Below are positions 1 through 7,232 of a DNA stretch of 64,000 bases, piece after piece. Position 1 is the first letter of the stretch. Each line of letters starts with the position of its first letter. The notes under the pieces are model-generated. The model saw only the letters and a program-made list of their open reading frames with translations. It had not been told where the DNA came from and did no database searches. Origin of the DNA: Lachnospiraceae bacterium (GTDB lineage: Bacteria; Bacillota; Clostridia; Lachnospirales; Lachnospiraceae); the NCBI GenBank assembly GCA_910574195.1, contig CAJTBF010000001.1, forward strand, positions 1 to 64,000. Reading direction: 5' to 3'. The position numbers and the translations under genes were made by a program.

Positions 1-266
1 GAAAGCTGCCTGTTCACATCCCCGTAATCAGGATACTCAATGTTGGGATTTCGACCATTGTTTCCTGGCGGATTTCCATACACTAACTCAGCTATTCCAT
101 AGTTGGTGATACCGTTCGGGAGCGGGTAGCTGATGCTGTCACACTCCTCAAATGCTTTCAGGAATTCATTGACTCCTGACTTGCTTGCACCAATCTGTCT
201 GGCAATCTCTCTGCCAGACAGATTCAGCGCATAGCGTTTGATAATGATTGTTTTGTAGTCAAGCAT
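1..266 (-). CDS. istA: IS21-family transposase IstA, N-terminal part (runs off window)
   Basis: The 88 visible codons begin with ATG at 266 behind a GGAGG ribosome site and run off the window edge, so only the N-terminus is seen. It starts MLDYKTIIIKRYALNLSGRE and continues with a helix-turn-helix-like stretch (REIARQIGASKSGVNEFL) typical of the DNA-binding N-terminus of IstA in IS21-family elements. The catalytic DDE domain and the partner ATPase IstB would lie to the left, outside the window. Whether the element is intact cannot be judged. Its presence fits the mobile character of the first 10 kb. The family call rests on the N-terminal motif only. Confidence 0.75.
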   Translation of the reverse strand, partial: MLDYKTIIIKRYALNLSGREIARQIGASKSGVNEFLKAFEECDSISYPLPNGITNYGIAELVYGNPPGNNGRNPNIEYPDYGDVNRQL

Positions 267-372
267 TCATTATCCTCCTTCAAATGAGTTTATTTACCTC
301 TTTATGAGGCATAGACCCATTATGAGAGGATTCGGCTTACAAAGGCAACGGCCTGTGGCCGATCAGCTTCGC

Positions 373-418
373 ATTGCGGCCGTTTTGCTCCGCAAAATCG
401 GCCGTTGGATGCCGCAAT
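373..418. repeat. Nested inverted repeat between istA and the histidine kinase
   Basis: ATTGCGGC (373-380) is matched by GCCGCAAT (411-418), and inside it GGCCGTTTTGC pairs with GCAAAATCGGCC around a TCC loop with one bulged T. The structure lies just downstream of the kinase stop codon (minus strand), so it could end that transcript, or it could be the scar of an element end. No T-run follows on either strand. Confidence 0.4.
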
Positions 419-457
419 ATGCAAAAATTTGATAAAACTGAAAAATCCCCGTATTTA

Positions 458-1381
458 TTACAGGGATTTCGGAAACAATAAGGTAAATGTACTCCCTTTA
501 TTGGGAGTGCTGTCAACAGTAATCTTTCCTTTGTGAGCAGTTACAAGTTCTTTTACTATTGATAAGCCTAATCCATTTCCCCCAGCAGACCGTGACTGAT
601 CGCATTGGTACATTCTTTCAAAAATATGTGGGAGATGATCGGGGGATATTCCTTTTCCATTATCTGTCATAGTTATTTTGACTTGCAGATCATTTTCAAA
701 AATATGGAAAGATATTTTACTTCCTTTACTATGGATAAGGGCATTTTGCAACAGATTATTGAGGATGCGGCTATAAGCATTTGCATCTACACGCATAAGA
801 TATTCTGTTTCCGGTATATCAAACGCATAGTCAAAATTGCTGTTTTCTAAAACAGAAATCCAATCAACGATAATATTCCGGGATAACTCGTTTAGGTCTA
901 AAACTTCAAAATGAAAAATCTGTTCCCCGGAGTCCAGTTTTACCCATTCAAAAAGATTTTCCACAAAATGCTTTAGATAATGAGCTTTCTCAAATGCGAC
1001 ATGAACATATTCGTCTTTTTCTTCTCCTGCAACTATCTTACATTCTATTGCTTCCAAATAACCAACCAAAGAAGCAAGGGGAGTTTTCACATCATGGGAA
1101 ATACTTGTCATTAACCGTTTGTATGCCTGTTCAGATTGTTTTTGCTTGATAAGCTGCGTTTGGCTGTTCATTGCAATATCGTTTATACCATAGCAGATTT
1201 TTCTTGTCATATCGCTCTTTTTAGCCAACATACGGCGGTTTAAATTCCCGGATTTTATATCTTCAAGGGCTTCTTCGATAATAGATAATTGCCCCTGTAC
1301 ACGCCTAAGTTTTGATATAAGAAACAAAATAAATAAAAGTGTAAAGGAAAACGCAATCAATAAAAGCAGATTAACATTCAT
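458..1381 (-). CDS. Sensor histidine kinase of a two-component system
   Basis: Membrane sensor kinase of 307 residues, taken to start at ATG 1381, two bases past the response-regulator stop, behind GGGAGG inside that gene; a longer reading frame from 1417 has no such site. There is one N-terminal membrane segment (about residues 4-22) and almost no extracellular part, then a HAMP-like linker, the HisKA dimer helix with the phospho-accepting His at about residue 96 (ISHDVKTPLASL), and the ATPase domain with the N box (LLQNALIH), G1 (DNGKGIS) and G2 (GNGLGLSIVKEL). The very small sensor part suggests it reads a membrane signal or a partner protein, as in intramembrane-sensing kinases that often control peptide-antibiotic export. 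No exporter is adjacent, so the target is unknown. It is co-transcribed with the regulator upstream. Confidence 0.9.
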   Translation of the reverse strand: MNVNLLLLIAFSFTLLFILFLISKLRRVQGQLSIIEEALEDIKSGNLNRRMLAKKSDMTRKICYGINDIAMNSQTQLIKQKQSEQAYKRLMTSISHDVKTPLASLVGYLEAIECKIVAGEEKDEYVHVAFEKAHYLKHFVENLFEWVKLDSGEQIFHFEVLDLNELSRNIIVDWISVLENSNFDYAFDIPETEYLMRVDANAYSRILNNLLQNALIHSKGSKISFHIFENDLQVKITMTDNGKGISPDHLPHIFERMYQCDQSRSAGGNGLGLSIVKELVTAHKGKITVDSTPNKGSTFTLLFPKSL

Positions 1382-1382
1382 G

Positions 1383-2084
1383 TTATGCCTCCCTGTTAAA
1401 ACGATAGCCCACGCCACGGACGGTTAAAATATAAAAAGGGTGTTCCGGGTCTGGTTCAATTTTTTTCCGTAATTTGCTGATAAAAGACATGATATTGCTG
1501 TCATCAAAAGCATATTCTTCCTCCCATACATGGGTATAAATCTGCTTTTTCGTAAATACTTTCCCTTTGTTCGCCGCAAGAAAAGAGAGCAGATCAAATT
1601 CTTTTCCTGTAAGTTCCACTTGTACGTCGTTCATAAAAACAAGACGATTAAGATTATCAATCGTCATTCCCTGAAATACCATACAATCCGTTTCGGTGCC
1701 GGAAGTTGGATTGAGCAGGGTATAACGCCGGATAAGGGAATTGACACGCGCCATAAGCTCGTTAATGCTAAATGGCTTTGTCAGATAATCGTCTGCCCCC
1801 ATTCGTAAGCCGGACACTTTATCTTCTTCATCGCTTTTTGCAGTGAGCATAAGAACGGGGACATTGCTTGTCTGCCGTACTTGCTGCAATACTTGAAAAC
1901 CGTCTAAATCTGGCATCATAATATCAAGAATGATAAGTGAACAGGTATCTTTGTTTTCTGCCAGGATATGCAAGCCTTCTATACCGCCGCCTGCGACAAT
2001 CGCAGCAAGGTTTTCCTGCTCTACGCATTTTTTCATAAGTGCGCAAAGCTCTTTATCATCATCAATAATCAAAACTTTATTCAT
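1383..2084 (-). CDS. OmpR/PhoB-family response regulator
   Basis: DNA-binding response regulator of 233 residues. The receiver domain (1-120) has the acidic pocket (DDD at 8-10), phospho-acceptor Asp54 (LIILDIMMPDLDG) and the conserved Lys in LMLTAKSDEEDK. The C-terminal winged helix (about 135-230) ends with the usual VRGVGYRF motif. The start overlaps the end of the small helix-turn-helix gene at 2077-2268 by 8 bases, and the kinase follows after 1 base, so the three genes are translationally coupled. It would be phosphorylated by the adjacent kinase and act on promoters that are not identifiable here. The trio of small HTH gene, regulator and kinase is often cargo of Clostridia integrative elements; that this copy was carried by one is inference. 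Confidence 0.92.
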   Translation of the reverse strand: MNKVLIIDDDKELCALMKKCVEQENLAAIVAGGGIEGLHILAENKDTCSLIILDIMMPDLDGFQVLQQVRQTSNVPVLMLTAKSDEEDKVSGLRMGADDYLTKPFSINELMARVNSLIRRYTLLNPTSGTETDCMVFQGMTIDNLNRLVFMNDVQVELTGKEFDLLSFLAANKGKVFTKKQIYTHVWEEEYAFDDSNIMSFISKLRKKIEPDPEHPFYILTVRGVGYRFNREA

Positions 2085-2268
2085 GTTTTTTCTTCCTTTC
2101 TGCTTTCAACCGGGCATCTGTTGGTTTTTCTGCGTCTTTTGGTATCAGCCATAGCCGACTAAATTTTGCTATACCCGGTATGCGGTTTTCCTCACATAAC
2201 TTTTGCACCCGTCTTTCTGAAATGCCCCATTTTTTCGCCGCTTCCGGAGCAGAAATATACTCTAACAT
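2077..2268 (-). CDS. Small helix-turn-helix (excisionase/MerR-like) DNA-binding protein
   Basis: A 63-residue protein: an N-terminal helix-turn-helix (SAPEAAKKWGISERRVQKLCEE) followed by a wing-like IPGIAKFSRLWLIPKDA segment and a basic tail. This is the layout of the small HTH_17/excisionase-like proteins. It overlaps the response-regulator start by 8 bases and is the first gene of the operon. Ribosome site AGGGTGA precedes ATG 2268. It could act as an accessory repressor or architectural factor for the two-component system, or be a leftover excisionase-type protein from a mobile element. No function is assigned beyond DNA binding. Confidence 0.8.
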   Translation of the reverse strand: MLEYISAPEAAKKWGISERRVQKLCEENRIPGIAKFSRLWLIPKDAEKPTDARLKAERKKKHE

Positions 2269-2303
2269 TTTTATTCACCCTTTCGCTAATCTCTATCAGT
2301 ATA

Positions 2304-2332
2304 ATTATATGCGTCTAGCCGAATCAATACAA
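2304..2332 (-). promoter_or_regulatory. Sigma-A type promoter for the HTH/two-component operon
   Basis: Read on the minus strand: -35 TTGTAT (2332-2327), 17-base spacer, -10 TATAAT (2309-2304), about 36 bases upstream of the HTH start codon. Confidence 0.6.
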
Positions 2333-2435
2333 GATTCATTCTCTATCTTTTATAATTATTTAAGCCAACCAGTGTAACTGTGTAGACGTATTCTTTTAAA
2401 AAAGTAAACTGTACAATACAATAGGGTGAATAAAT

Positions 2436-2621
2436 ATGTCAAAAAGACCAGTACCACGATATGATTTTAAGGATTTTGGAGCGGCAATCAAGGCTGCACG
2501 GACAGGGCGATGGGAATCCAGAAAGAAAGTTTGCGATGAGATGTTTATCTCACCTCACTACCTTGCGAACATTCAAAGCAGAAATGACGCAAAGCATGTC
2601 AAGAGTATCCCGATGTATTGA
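2436..2621 (+). pseudogene. XRE-family regulator, truncated by IS3 remnant
   Basis: Starts with MSKRPVPRYDFKDFGAAIKAAR behind AGGGTGA and reads like an XRE (Cro/C1) regulator through the recognition region (ISPHYLANI) to about codon 46. From about 2571 the DNA is the 3' part of an IS3-family transposase gene read in another frame, so the last 15 codons (to TGA 2619-2621) are foreign. The rest of the helix-turn-helix domain and the C-terminus are missing. A deletion running from this gene into an insertion sequence explains the junction. The product is most likely non-functional. Confidence 0.75.
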
Positions 2622-2884
2622 TAACGGACCAATGGAAGCGTTCCGGGGGATGCTGAAATCAGAAATGTATTACCCGAAGAAATTTCAAACATATGAGGAA
2701 CTAAAGGAGGCCATATCCGATTACATAGATTATTATAATAATCATCGGTATCAGAAACGCTTAAACTGTATGACACCGATAGAATATAGAAACTATTTGA
2801 AAGGTGCTGCATAAAAACTCTGCCAGTCCTTTTTTGTGACTGGCAGGCTAAAATTTTTATTTTTTTAATTGTCTACTTGACAGG
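2571..2884 (+). mobile_element. IS3-family element remnant (3' end of orfB plus right terminus)
   Basis: The frame from about 2571 to the TAA at 2812-2814 encodes the last 80 or so residues of an IS3-type OrfB: the DNGPMEAFRGMLKSE segment with the third catalytic acidic residue, then DYYNNHRYQKRLN and MTPIEYRNYL. The first two catalytic Asp residues, OrfA and the left terminus are gone. After the stop come a stem-loop (2820-2846) and a terminal segment near TGTCTACTTGACAGGG, beyond which amidohydrolase coding sequence resumes at about 2885. This remnant borders two truncated genes, one on each side, so the deletion was probably generated by the element. Confidence 0.8.
2820..2868 (+). terminator. 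Stem-loop and T-rich tail after the IS3 remnant
   Basis: CTGCCAGTC (2820-2828) pairs with GACTGGCAG (2838-2846) around a 9-base loop, followed a few bases later by a T-rich tract. It would stop transcription coming from the transposase fragment. Confidence 0.6.
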
Positions 2885-3688
2885 GAGCGGTTCAAACACA
2901 TCATGTTCCCGACAAAAACACAGTTGGAAAAAATGGATGCTGCAGGTGTGGATAGGACAATCCTTTTCTGCTCCGCACCGCATCCAGAAAAAGCGGGTAA
3001 TTTAAGTGAGCTTGAATCGGAGATGGACACATTATACAGAGTTCTTGCAGGAGCTAGCAGTAAAAAAGATAACATCCGACGATTGGAAAAGAATATTTTA
3101 GAGGTTACTGAAGCTATAAAAAACAATCCAGACCGCTTTCTGGGGTTTGGCTCTGTACCGTTAGGGCTAAGTTTGGTGGAAACACAGGAATGGATAGAAA
3201 CACATATCACAGCCAATTCTTTATGTGGCATAGGGGAATTTACCCCTGGCAATGAGCAGCAGATTATGGAATTAGATACGGTATTCCAATCAGTGCAGAA
3301 TACAAGGTTATATCCTGTCTGGGTACATACGTTTCATCCAGTTACATTAGACGGCATTAAGCGGCTAATGGCATTATGTGAGAAGTATTCAGAAATACCT
3401 GTTATCTTCGGGCATTTAGGCGGCTCAAATTGGATGGATGTGATTAAATTTGCAAAAGGACATGAGAATGTATATTTAGACCTTTCAGCCGCTTTTGCTT
3501 CTATTGCTACAAAAATGGCATTAGTTGAGCTGTCAGAAAGATGTTTGTATAGCTCGGACGCTCCTTATGGAGAACCATATCTGTATAGGCAGCTCATAGA
3601 ATTTGTAAGCCCTAACAAGACAACCGCAAAAATGGCGTTAGGTGAGAATATAGAAAAATTGTTGGATAGTCTTGGACTTGTTTCGTAA
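2885..3688 (+). pseudogene. Amidohydrolase-family protein lacking its 5' end
   Basis: TIM-barrel metal-dependent hydrolase of the amidohydrolase_2 type. Recognisable parts are GFGSVPLG, GIGEFTP, the HTFHPVT and IFGHLGGSNW histidines and the late Asp in LYSSDAPYGEP. The N-terminal HxH metal motif, normally within the first 10-15 residues, is absent: coding similarity begins right at the IS3 remnant (in-frame RFKHIM before ATG 2903), so roughly 35-50 residues have been lost. The first ATG (2903) has no good ribosome site. Without HxH the enzyme should not bind metal normally. The rest of the frame is intact, which suggests a recent deletion. It converges on the HxlR gene across a shared terminator. 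Confidence 0.75.
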
Positions 3689-3714
3689 TTGTTTATCAAG
3701 CATAAAAAGTAAAA

Positions 3715-3752
3715 AGACAGAGTCAATATCAGCTCGTTGGCTCTGTCCTTTT
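3715..3752. terminator. Bidirectional terminator between amidohydrolase and HxlR gene
   Basis: AGACAGAGTCAA (3715-3726) pairs with TTGGCTCTGTCC (3737-3748) with one mismatch, flanked by an A-run on the left and TTTT on the right, so it can serve both converging genes. Confidence 0.75.
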
Positions 3753-3765
3753 GAGGAAAACATGA

Positions 3766-4095
3766 TTACATATTGAGGTTTTCATCTCCCCATTGTTTCA
3801 TATGCTCAAAAACGGGAATGAAACTTTTGCCTAAGTCAGTAAGGTTATATTCCACACGGGGAGGTACTTCTTTGTAGTCATAACGGGTAAGGAAACCATC
3901 GGCTTCCAGTTCCCGAAGCTGCTTTGTCAGGCTTGATTCCGTAATATCGCCGATATGCCTGCGAAGCTCCCCGAAACGGTGTATATCCCGAAAGGCAATA
4001 TAATAAATGATTTCGATTTTCCATTTACCGCCTAAAATTTTTTGTATGGTAGAAACGGTTTTGCAGCGTTCAACAGCCAATGTACTTTTTTTCAT
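3766..4095 (-). CDS. HxlR/DUF24-family winged-helix regulator
   Basis: A 109-residue regulator. ATG 4095 is preferred because AGGAG lies at the right distance; an upstream in-frame GTG (4104) overlaps that site. The wHTH core includes ILGGKWKIEIIYYI, FGELRRHIGDITESSLTKQLREL and the wing YKEVPPRVEYNLT. Cys11 (ERCKTV) sits where the HxlR/YodB/HypR family keeps its conserved sensor cysteine, so thiol- or electrophile-responsive DNA binding is plausible but not shown. It is transcribed divergently from two radical SAM genes, with a TACT-N7-AGTA site and a 13-bp palindrome in between, which makes it their probable regulator and its own. Confidence 0.88.
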   Translation of the reverse strand: MKKSTLAVERCKTVSTIQKILGGKWKIEIIYYIAFRDIHRFGELRRHIGDITESSLTKQLRELEADGFLTRYDYKEVPPRVEYNLTDLGKSFIPVFEHMKQWGDENLNM

Positions 4096-4117
4096 TCCTG
4101 CCACTCCTTTCTAAAAT

Positions 4118-4146
4118 AGTATAACACGCCTTTCCTTAAAAATCAA
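4118..4146 (-). promoter_or_regulatory. Promoter of the HxlR-family gene
   Basis: Minus strand: -35 TTGATT (4146-4141), 17-base spacer, -10 TATACT (4123-4118), about 22 bases before the chosen start codon. Confidence 0.7.
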
Positions 4147-4164
4147 TGTACCTCTCTGATATAG

Positions 4165-4188
4165 GTACTACAAAAAAGTACAGTACTT
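4165..4188. promoter_or_regulatory. Candidate HxlR-family operator
   Basis: GTACT-N7-AGTAC at 4165-4181 matches the TACT-N7-AGTA pattern described for YodB/CatR, members of the same regulator family. It overlaps a perfect odd-centred palindrome AAGTACAGTACTT (4176-4188) whose last two bases are also the first two of the -35 box of the radical SAM promoter. Binding here would block the rightward promoter. Confidence 0.6.
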
Positions 4189-4214
4189 GTAAAATTATTG
4201 TACAAAAGTATAAT
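4187..4214 (+). promoter_or_regulatory. Promoter toward the radical SAM pair
   Basis: -35 TTGTAA (4187-4192), 16-base spacer, -10 TATAAT (4209-4214). About 130 bases of leader follow before the first radical SAM start codon. Confidence 0.6.
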
Positions 4215-4232
4215 TATTATAGACTACAGAAA

Positions 4233-4298
4233 ATACCCTGCGGGTATCCCTATATACACAAAAAGAAGCGCAGGAATAAGGAAACACCCTACGGGTAT
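4233..4298 (+). repeat. Two copies of a CCCTGCGGGTAT hairpin repeat in the leader
   Basis: ATACCCTGCGGGTAT (4233-4247) and CACCCTACGGGTAT (4285-4298) each form a 5-6 bp stem around a 2-3 base loop. The sequence between and after them (ACACAAAAAGAAGCGCA, then AATAAGGA) recurs in degenerate form, giving a unit of about 50 bases. A third copy precedes the second radical SAM gene. Confidence 0.65.
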
Positions 4299-4346
4299 AC
4301 CATTATGGCGAAAAACATGCCAACAATAAGGAAAGGAGATGTGTTT

Positions 4347-5246
4347 ATGCATTACACAGGAACAATTTGGCGACCGCCGTATGAAGCGGCATCATTTTTG
4401 TTAGAGGTAACGGCAGGCTGTACGCATCATAAATGTAAATTTTGTACTTTGTATAATGATTTGCCGTTCAAATTCAGAATGTCCCCTCTGGAGGATATTG
4501 AGAGTGATTTACGGGAGGTTAAAAGAGCAGCGAAAGGTTGTAACAGCGGGCGTACCCGCCGAGTATTTTTGACGGGAGCTAACCCCTTTGTTTTGTCTTA
4601 TGACAAATTAACTGCGATTGCAGAGTTAATCCGCAAATATCTTCCGTCAGTGAAATCTATCGGTTCGTTTGCAAGGATTACAGATGTCACTCCGAAAACC
4701 GATGAGGAGCTTGCCAAACTGCGGGATATGGGATATGACGGTCTGACGATAGGAATAGAAACAGGCGATGATGAAGCCCTGCGGTTTATGAATAAGGGCT
4801 ATACCTCTGCCGACATTATAGAACAATGCCAGAGATTAGATGCAGCAGGCATTCATTACAGTTTCTTTTATTTGGTGAGCATTTCTGGGGCAGGTCGTGG
4901 AGAAATTGGAGCAAAATTGACGGCTGATATATGCAATCAGATACACCCTACACTCATAGGGGCGAATATGCTTACGATTTATCCCGATTCTGAACTTTTT
5001 GCAGAAATACAGCGTGGGAACTGGCAGGAAGAGGGAGAAGTTGAAAAATACAAAGAGGTACGGACACTCATTGAAAATTTGCAGATACCTACCATCTTTG
5101 CGGCAATGGGGGTTTCCAATGCGTTCCAGTTTCACGGGCAACTGCCGAAAGACAAGAAAAAGTTATTGGCATTTCTCGATGAAATTATAGGAAATGTCAG
5201 TGAGGATGAATTACAGCGATATAGAAGAAGTGTCCATCATCTGTAA
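4347..5246 (+). CDS. Radical SAM protein of unknown substrate (first of a pair)
   Basis: A 299-residue protein starting at ATG 4347 behind GAAAGGAG; the longer open frame upstream is leader sequence. The cluster motif CTHHKCKFC (Cys25, Cys30, Cys33) has four residues between the first two cysteines instead of the usual three. Other radical SAM features follow: VFLTGANPF (second strand), IGSFARITDV, GLTIGIETGDDEALRFMNKG (the SAM-contacting GIExG region) and a small C-terminal domain. There is no cobalamin domain. Spaced 114 bases from a paralog with the same opening (MHYTGTIWRPPYEA against MHFTGRTWRPPYEA). The substrate is unknown. Control by the divergent HxlR-type regulator suggests a stress- or metabolite-induced role. 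Confidence 0.85.
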   Translation: MHYTGTIWRPPYEAASFLLEVTAGCTHHKCKFCTLYNDLPFKFRMSPLEDIESDLREVKRAAKGCNSGRTRRVFLTGANPFVLSYDKLTAIAELIRKYLPSVKSIGSFARITDVTPKTDEELAKLRDMGYDGLTIGIETGDDEALRFMNKGYTSADIIEQCQRLDAAGIHYSFFYLVSISGAGRGEIGAKLTADICNQIHPTLIGANMLTIYPDSELFAEIQRGNWQEEGEVEKYKEVRTLIENLQIPTIFAAMGVSNAFQFHGQLPKDKKKLLAFLDEIIGNVSEDELQRYRRSVHHL

Positions 5247-5302
5247 GAGCAGCATTTTGTGGGTGTACCGTTATGTGCAGAGAACTACACAAAAATAAGA
5301 AA

Positions 5303-5317
5303 GCACCCTGCGGGTAT
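5303..5317 (+). repeat. Third copy of the CCCTGCGGGTAT hairpin repeat
   Basis: GCACCCTGCGGGTAT lies in the 114-base gap before the second radical SAM gene, followed by CACAAAAAGCAGCGCAAAAA, which resembles the sequence after the first copy at 4233. Confidence 0.6.
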
Positions 5318-5360
5318 ATCTTCACAAAAAGCAGCGCAAAAAGGACTAGGAGCGATAATC

Positions 5361-6242
5361 ATGCACTTTACAGGCAGAACTTGGCGACCGCCGTATGAAG
5401 CTCACTCGGTTATCATACAGGCTACCTCTGGCTGCACCTATAATAAATGCAAGTTTTGTAGTCTGTATAAAAATGAGTGCTTCCGAATGTCGCCTATGAA
5501 AGAATTTGAGGAAGATTTGGCAGAGATAAAGAGCTACCAGCCATATGCAAGGAGAATATTCTGGACAGGGGCAAATCCTTTTGCCATGAGTTACGAGAAT
5601 CTGAAACTTAGGGCTTTGACCGTAAGGGATTATCTGATTAAATGCCAGACAATGGCTATGTTTGCGAGCATCCGTGATATTAAAAATAAAGAGGTGTGGC
5701 AGCTTAGGAAATTAAGAGCGATGGGTATTAACGGACTGAGCATCGGCGTGGAAAGTGGCGATGACGAAACGCTTGTCCTTGCAAATAAAGGATATACGGC
5801 TGCTGATATTCTGGAACAATGCAGAAAATTAGATGAATCGGGTATTGAATATTACTTTGTTTATATGACAGGTCTTGCGGGAAAAGATGGCGGATACCGT
5901 AATGCAAGGAATAGTGCTGAACTGTTCAGCCAGCTCAATCCGTATTTTGTTTCCGTGGACTCTCTTACACTTTTCCCAGACACAGAGCTGTACCAGATGG
6001 CACAGCAAGGTTTGTTTGTCCCTGCGGAAGAAAAAGAGCGTATCCGTGAACTGCAAATGCTAATCAACAACTTAAATATACGCACACATTTATTTGCAAA
6101 CAAGGTTTCAAATTTCATTCCCGTAACGGCGTATCTTCCGTATGACCGTGAAAAGGTCACAAATGAATTGCAATATGTATTAGATAATACGGATGAAATG
6201 GAGATGAGGAAGTATAGAAATAATCTAAAATCTTTAGGATAA
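5361..6242 (+). CDS. Radical SAM protein of unknown substrate (second of a pair)
   Basis: A 293-residue paralog of the preceding gene; ATG 5361 follows a weak ribosome site (ACTAGGAGCG). The cluster motif is CTYNKCKFC, again CX4CX2C. The order of features is the same: IFWTGANPFAMSYENL, MFASIRDI, GLSIGVESGDDETLVLANKG, then SVDSLTLFPDTELY. The pair probably arose by tandem duplication of gene plus leader, because the leader repeats are shared too. The two could form a heteromer or work on related substrates; neither is shown. It is followed closely by an insertion sequence, so further operon genes may have been displaced. Confidence 0.85.
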   Translation: MHFTGRTWRPPYEAHSVIIQATSGCTYNKCKFCSLYKNECFRMSPMKEFEEDLAEIKSYQPYARRIFWTGANPFAMSYENLKLRALTVRDYLIKCQTMAMFASIRDIKNKEVWQLRKLRAMGINGLSIGVESGDDETLVLANKGYTAADILEQCRKLDESGIEYYFVYMTGLAGKDGGYRNARNSAELFSQLNPYFVSVDSLTLFPDTELYQMAQQGLFVPAEEKERIRELQMLINNLNIRTHLFANKVSNFIPVTAYLPYDREKVTNELQYVLDNTDEMEMRKYRNNLKSLG

Positions 6243-6324
6243 GCCATGATGCTATCTTAATGCTTGTTCATAATATTGATTTTGTCAAGATTGGTTGACA
6301 CATTTTCCTCAAGGATTTTGTATC

Positions 6325-7232
6325 CTATGCTGCTTCTTTCAGGGAATCATAGTATTGCTGTCGTTTAACCATAGGAGGAAGCCCTCCGTTGGCAGAGCAG
6401 ATTCTTCGGTTATTCCAGTAGCTGATGAAATATCTCCAGATAATCGTCCTGAGTTCATCTGTGGTCATTTTTTCCGTATCATAACGGTCATACAGCAGTT
6501 CTGATTTCATCCTTGCCCACATACTTTCACAGCGGGCATTATCATGGCATCTTCCGCCCGCACTGTTCATACTTTGCTGTATGCCGTACTGCCGGACCGC
6601 ATTGCGGTATAGCTGGCTGGTGTACTGGCTCCCTCTGTCACTATGGATAATGGCTCCACGGATACCGGGGTACGCATTAAAAGTATTTTCCAGTGTCTGA
6701 ACACATAACGGTGCCTTCATGTTGGTATCCATTGCCAGACCGACCACGCTGGAATCAAAACAGTCAAAAACAGCAGAAACATACAGTTTTCCATCACTGG
6801 CTTTGATCTCTGTTATATCTGTAACACATTTTGTCAGCGGCTCCTCTGCATGGAAATCACGTTTTAACAGATCGTCTGATTTTCTGGCTTCCCTGTCCGC
6901 TTTTGTGATCCCCTTTGGCTTGCGTCTGGGAGGATGACTGATTCCGATCTCTTCCATGATACGGTAAACAGTGCGTTCACTGGGAATATTCACATTTCTG
7001 GCTGCTTCAATGCCAATGCCTGATACATGCGGATACGGCCATAAGTATCATTGCATTTATCCTCCGTAAGAATCTCTTTCATGGCATCCGCCAGTGGCTG
7101 ATATTTCCATGGGCAGTCTTTGTTTGCAAGATACTGGTAAAATCCTTGTCTGCTGACATGGAGGGCTCTGCAGAAAAAAGCGATATCCCCTTTTAATTCG
7201 CCGTCTTTCGTTTTTAATGCAATAAACTTCAT
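6325..7232 (-). pseudogene. IS3-family transposase OrfB, split by a frameshift
   Basis: The N-terminal part (7232 to about 7014) encodes the HTH_21 region (FFCRALHVSRQGFYQYL). The remainder (to 6325) carries the rve integrase core with catalytic Asp in CVTDITEI, Asp in IIHSDRGSQYTS and Glu in ARCESMWARMKSE. The frame is lost at about 7013: the sequence reads TTGGCATTG where TTGGGCATTG would join the two parts as YQALGIEAARNVNIPSERT. One missing G in a G-run is the simplest explanation. A programmed frameshift is less likely because IS3 elements shift between orfA and orfB, not inside orfB. Confidence 0.85.

Noticed and set aside
5259-5360. N-terminal extension of the second radical SAM protein
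   Set aside because: The stretch is the repeat-bearing leader; homologous start MHFTGRTWRPPYEA matches the first paralog.
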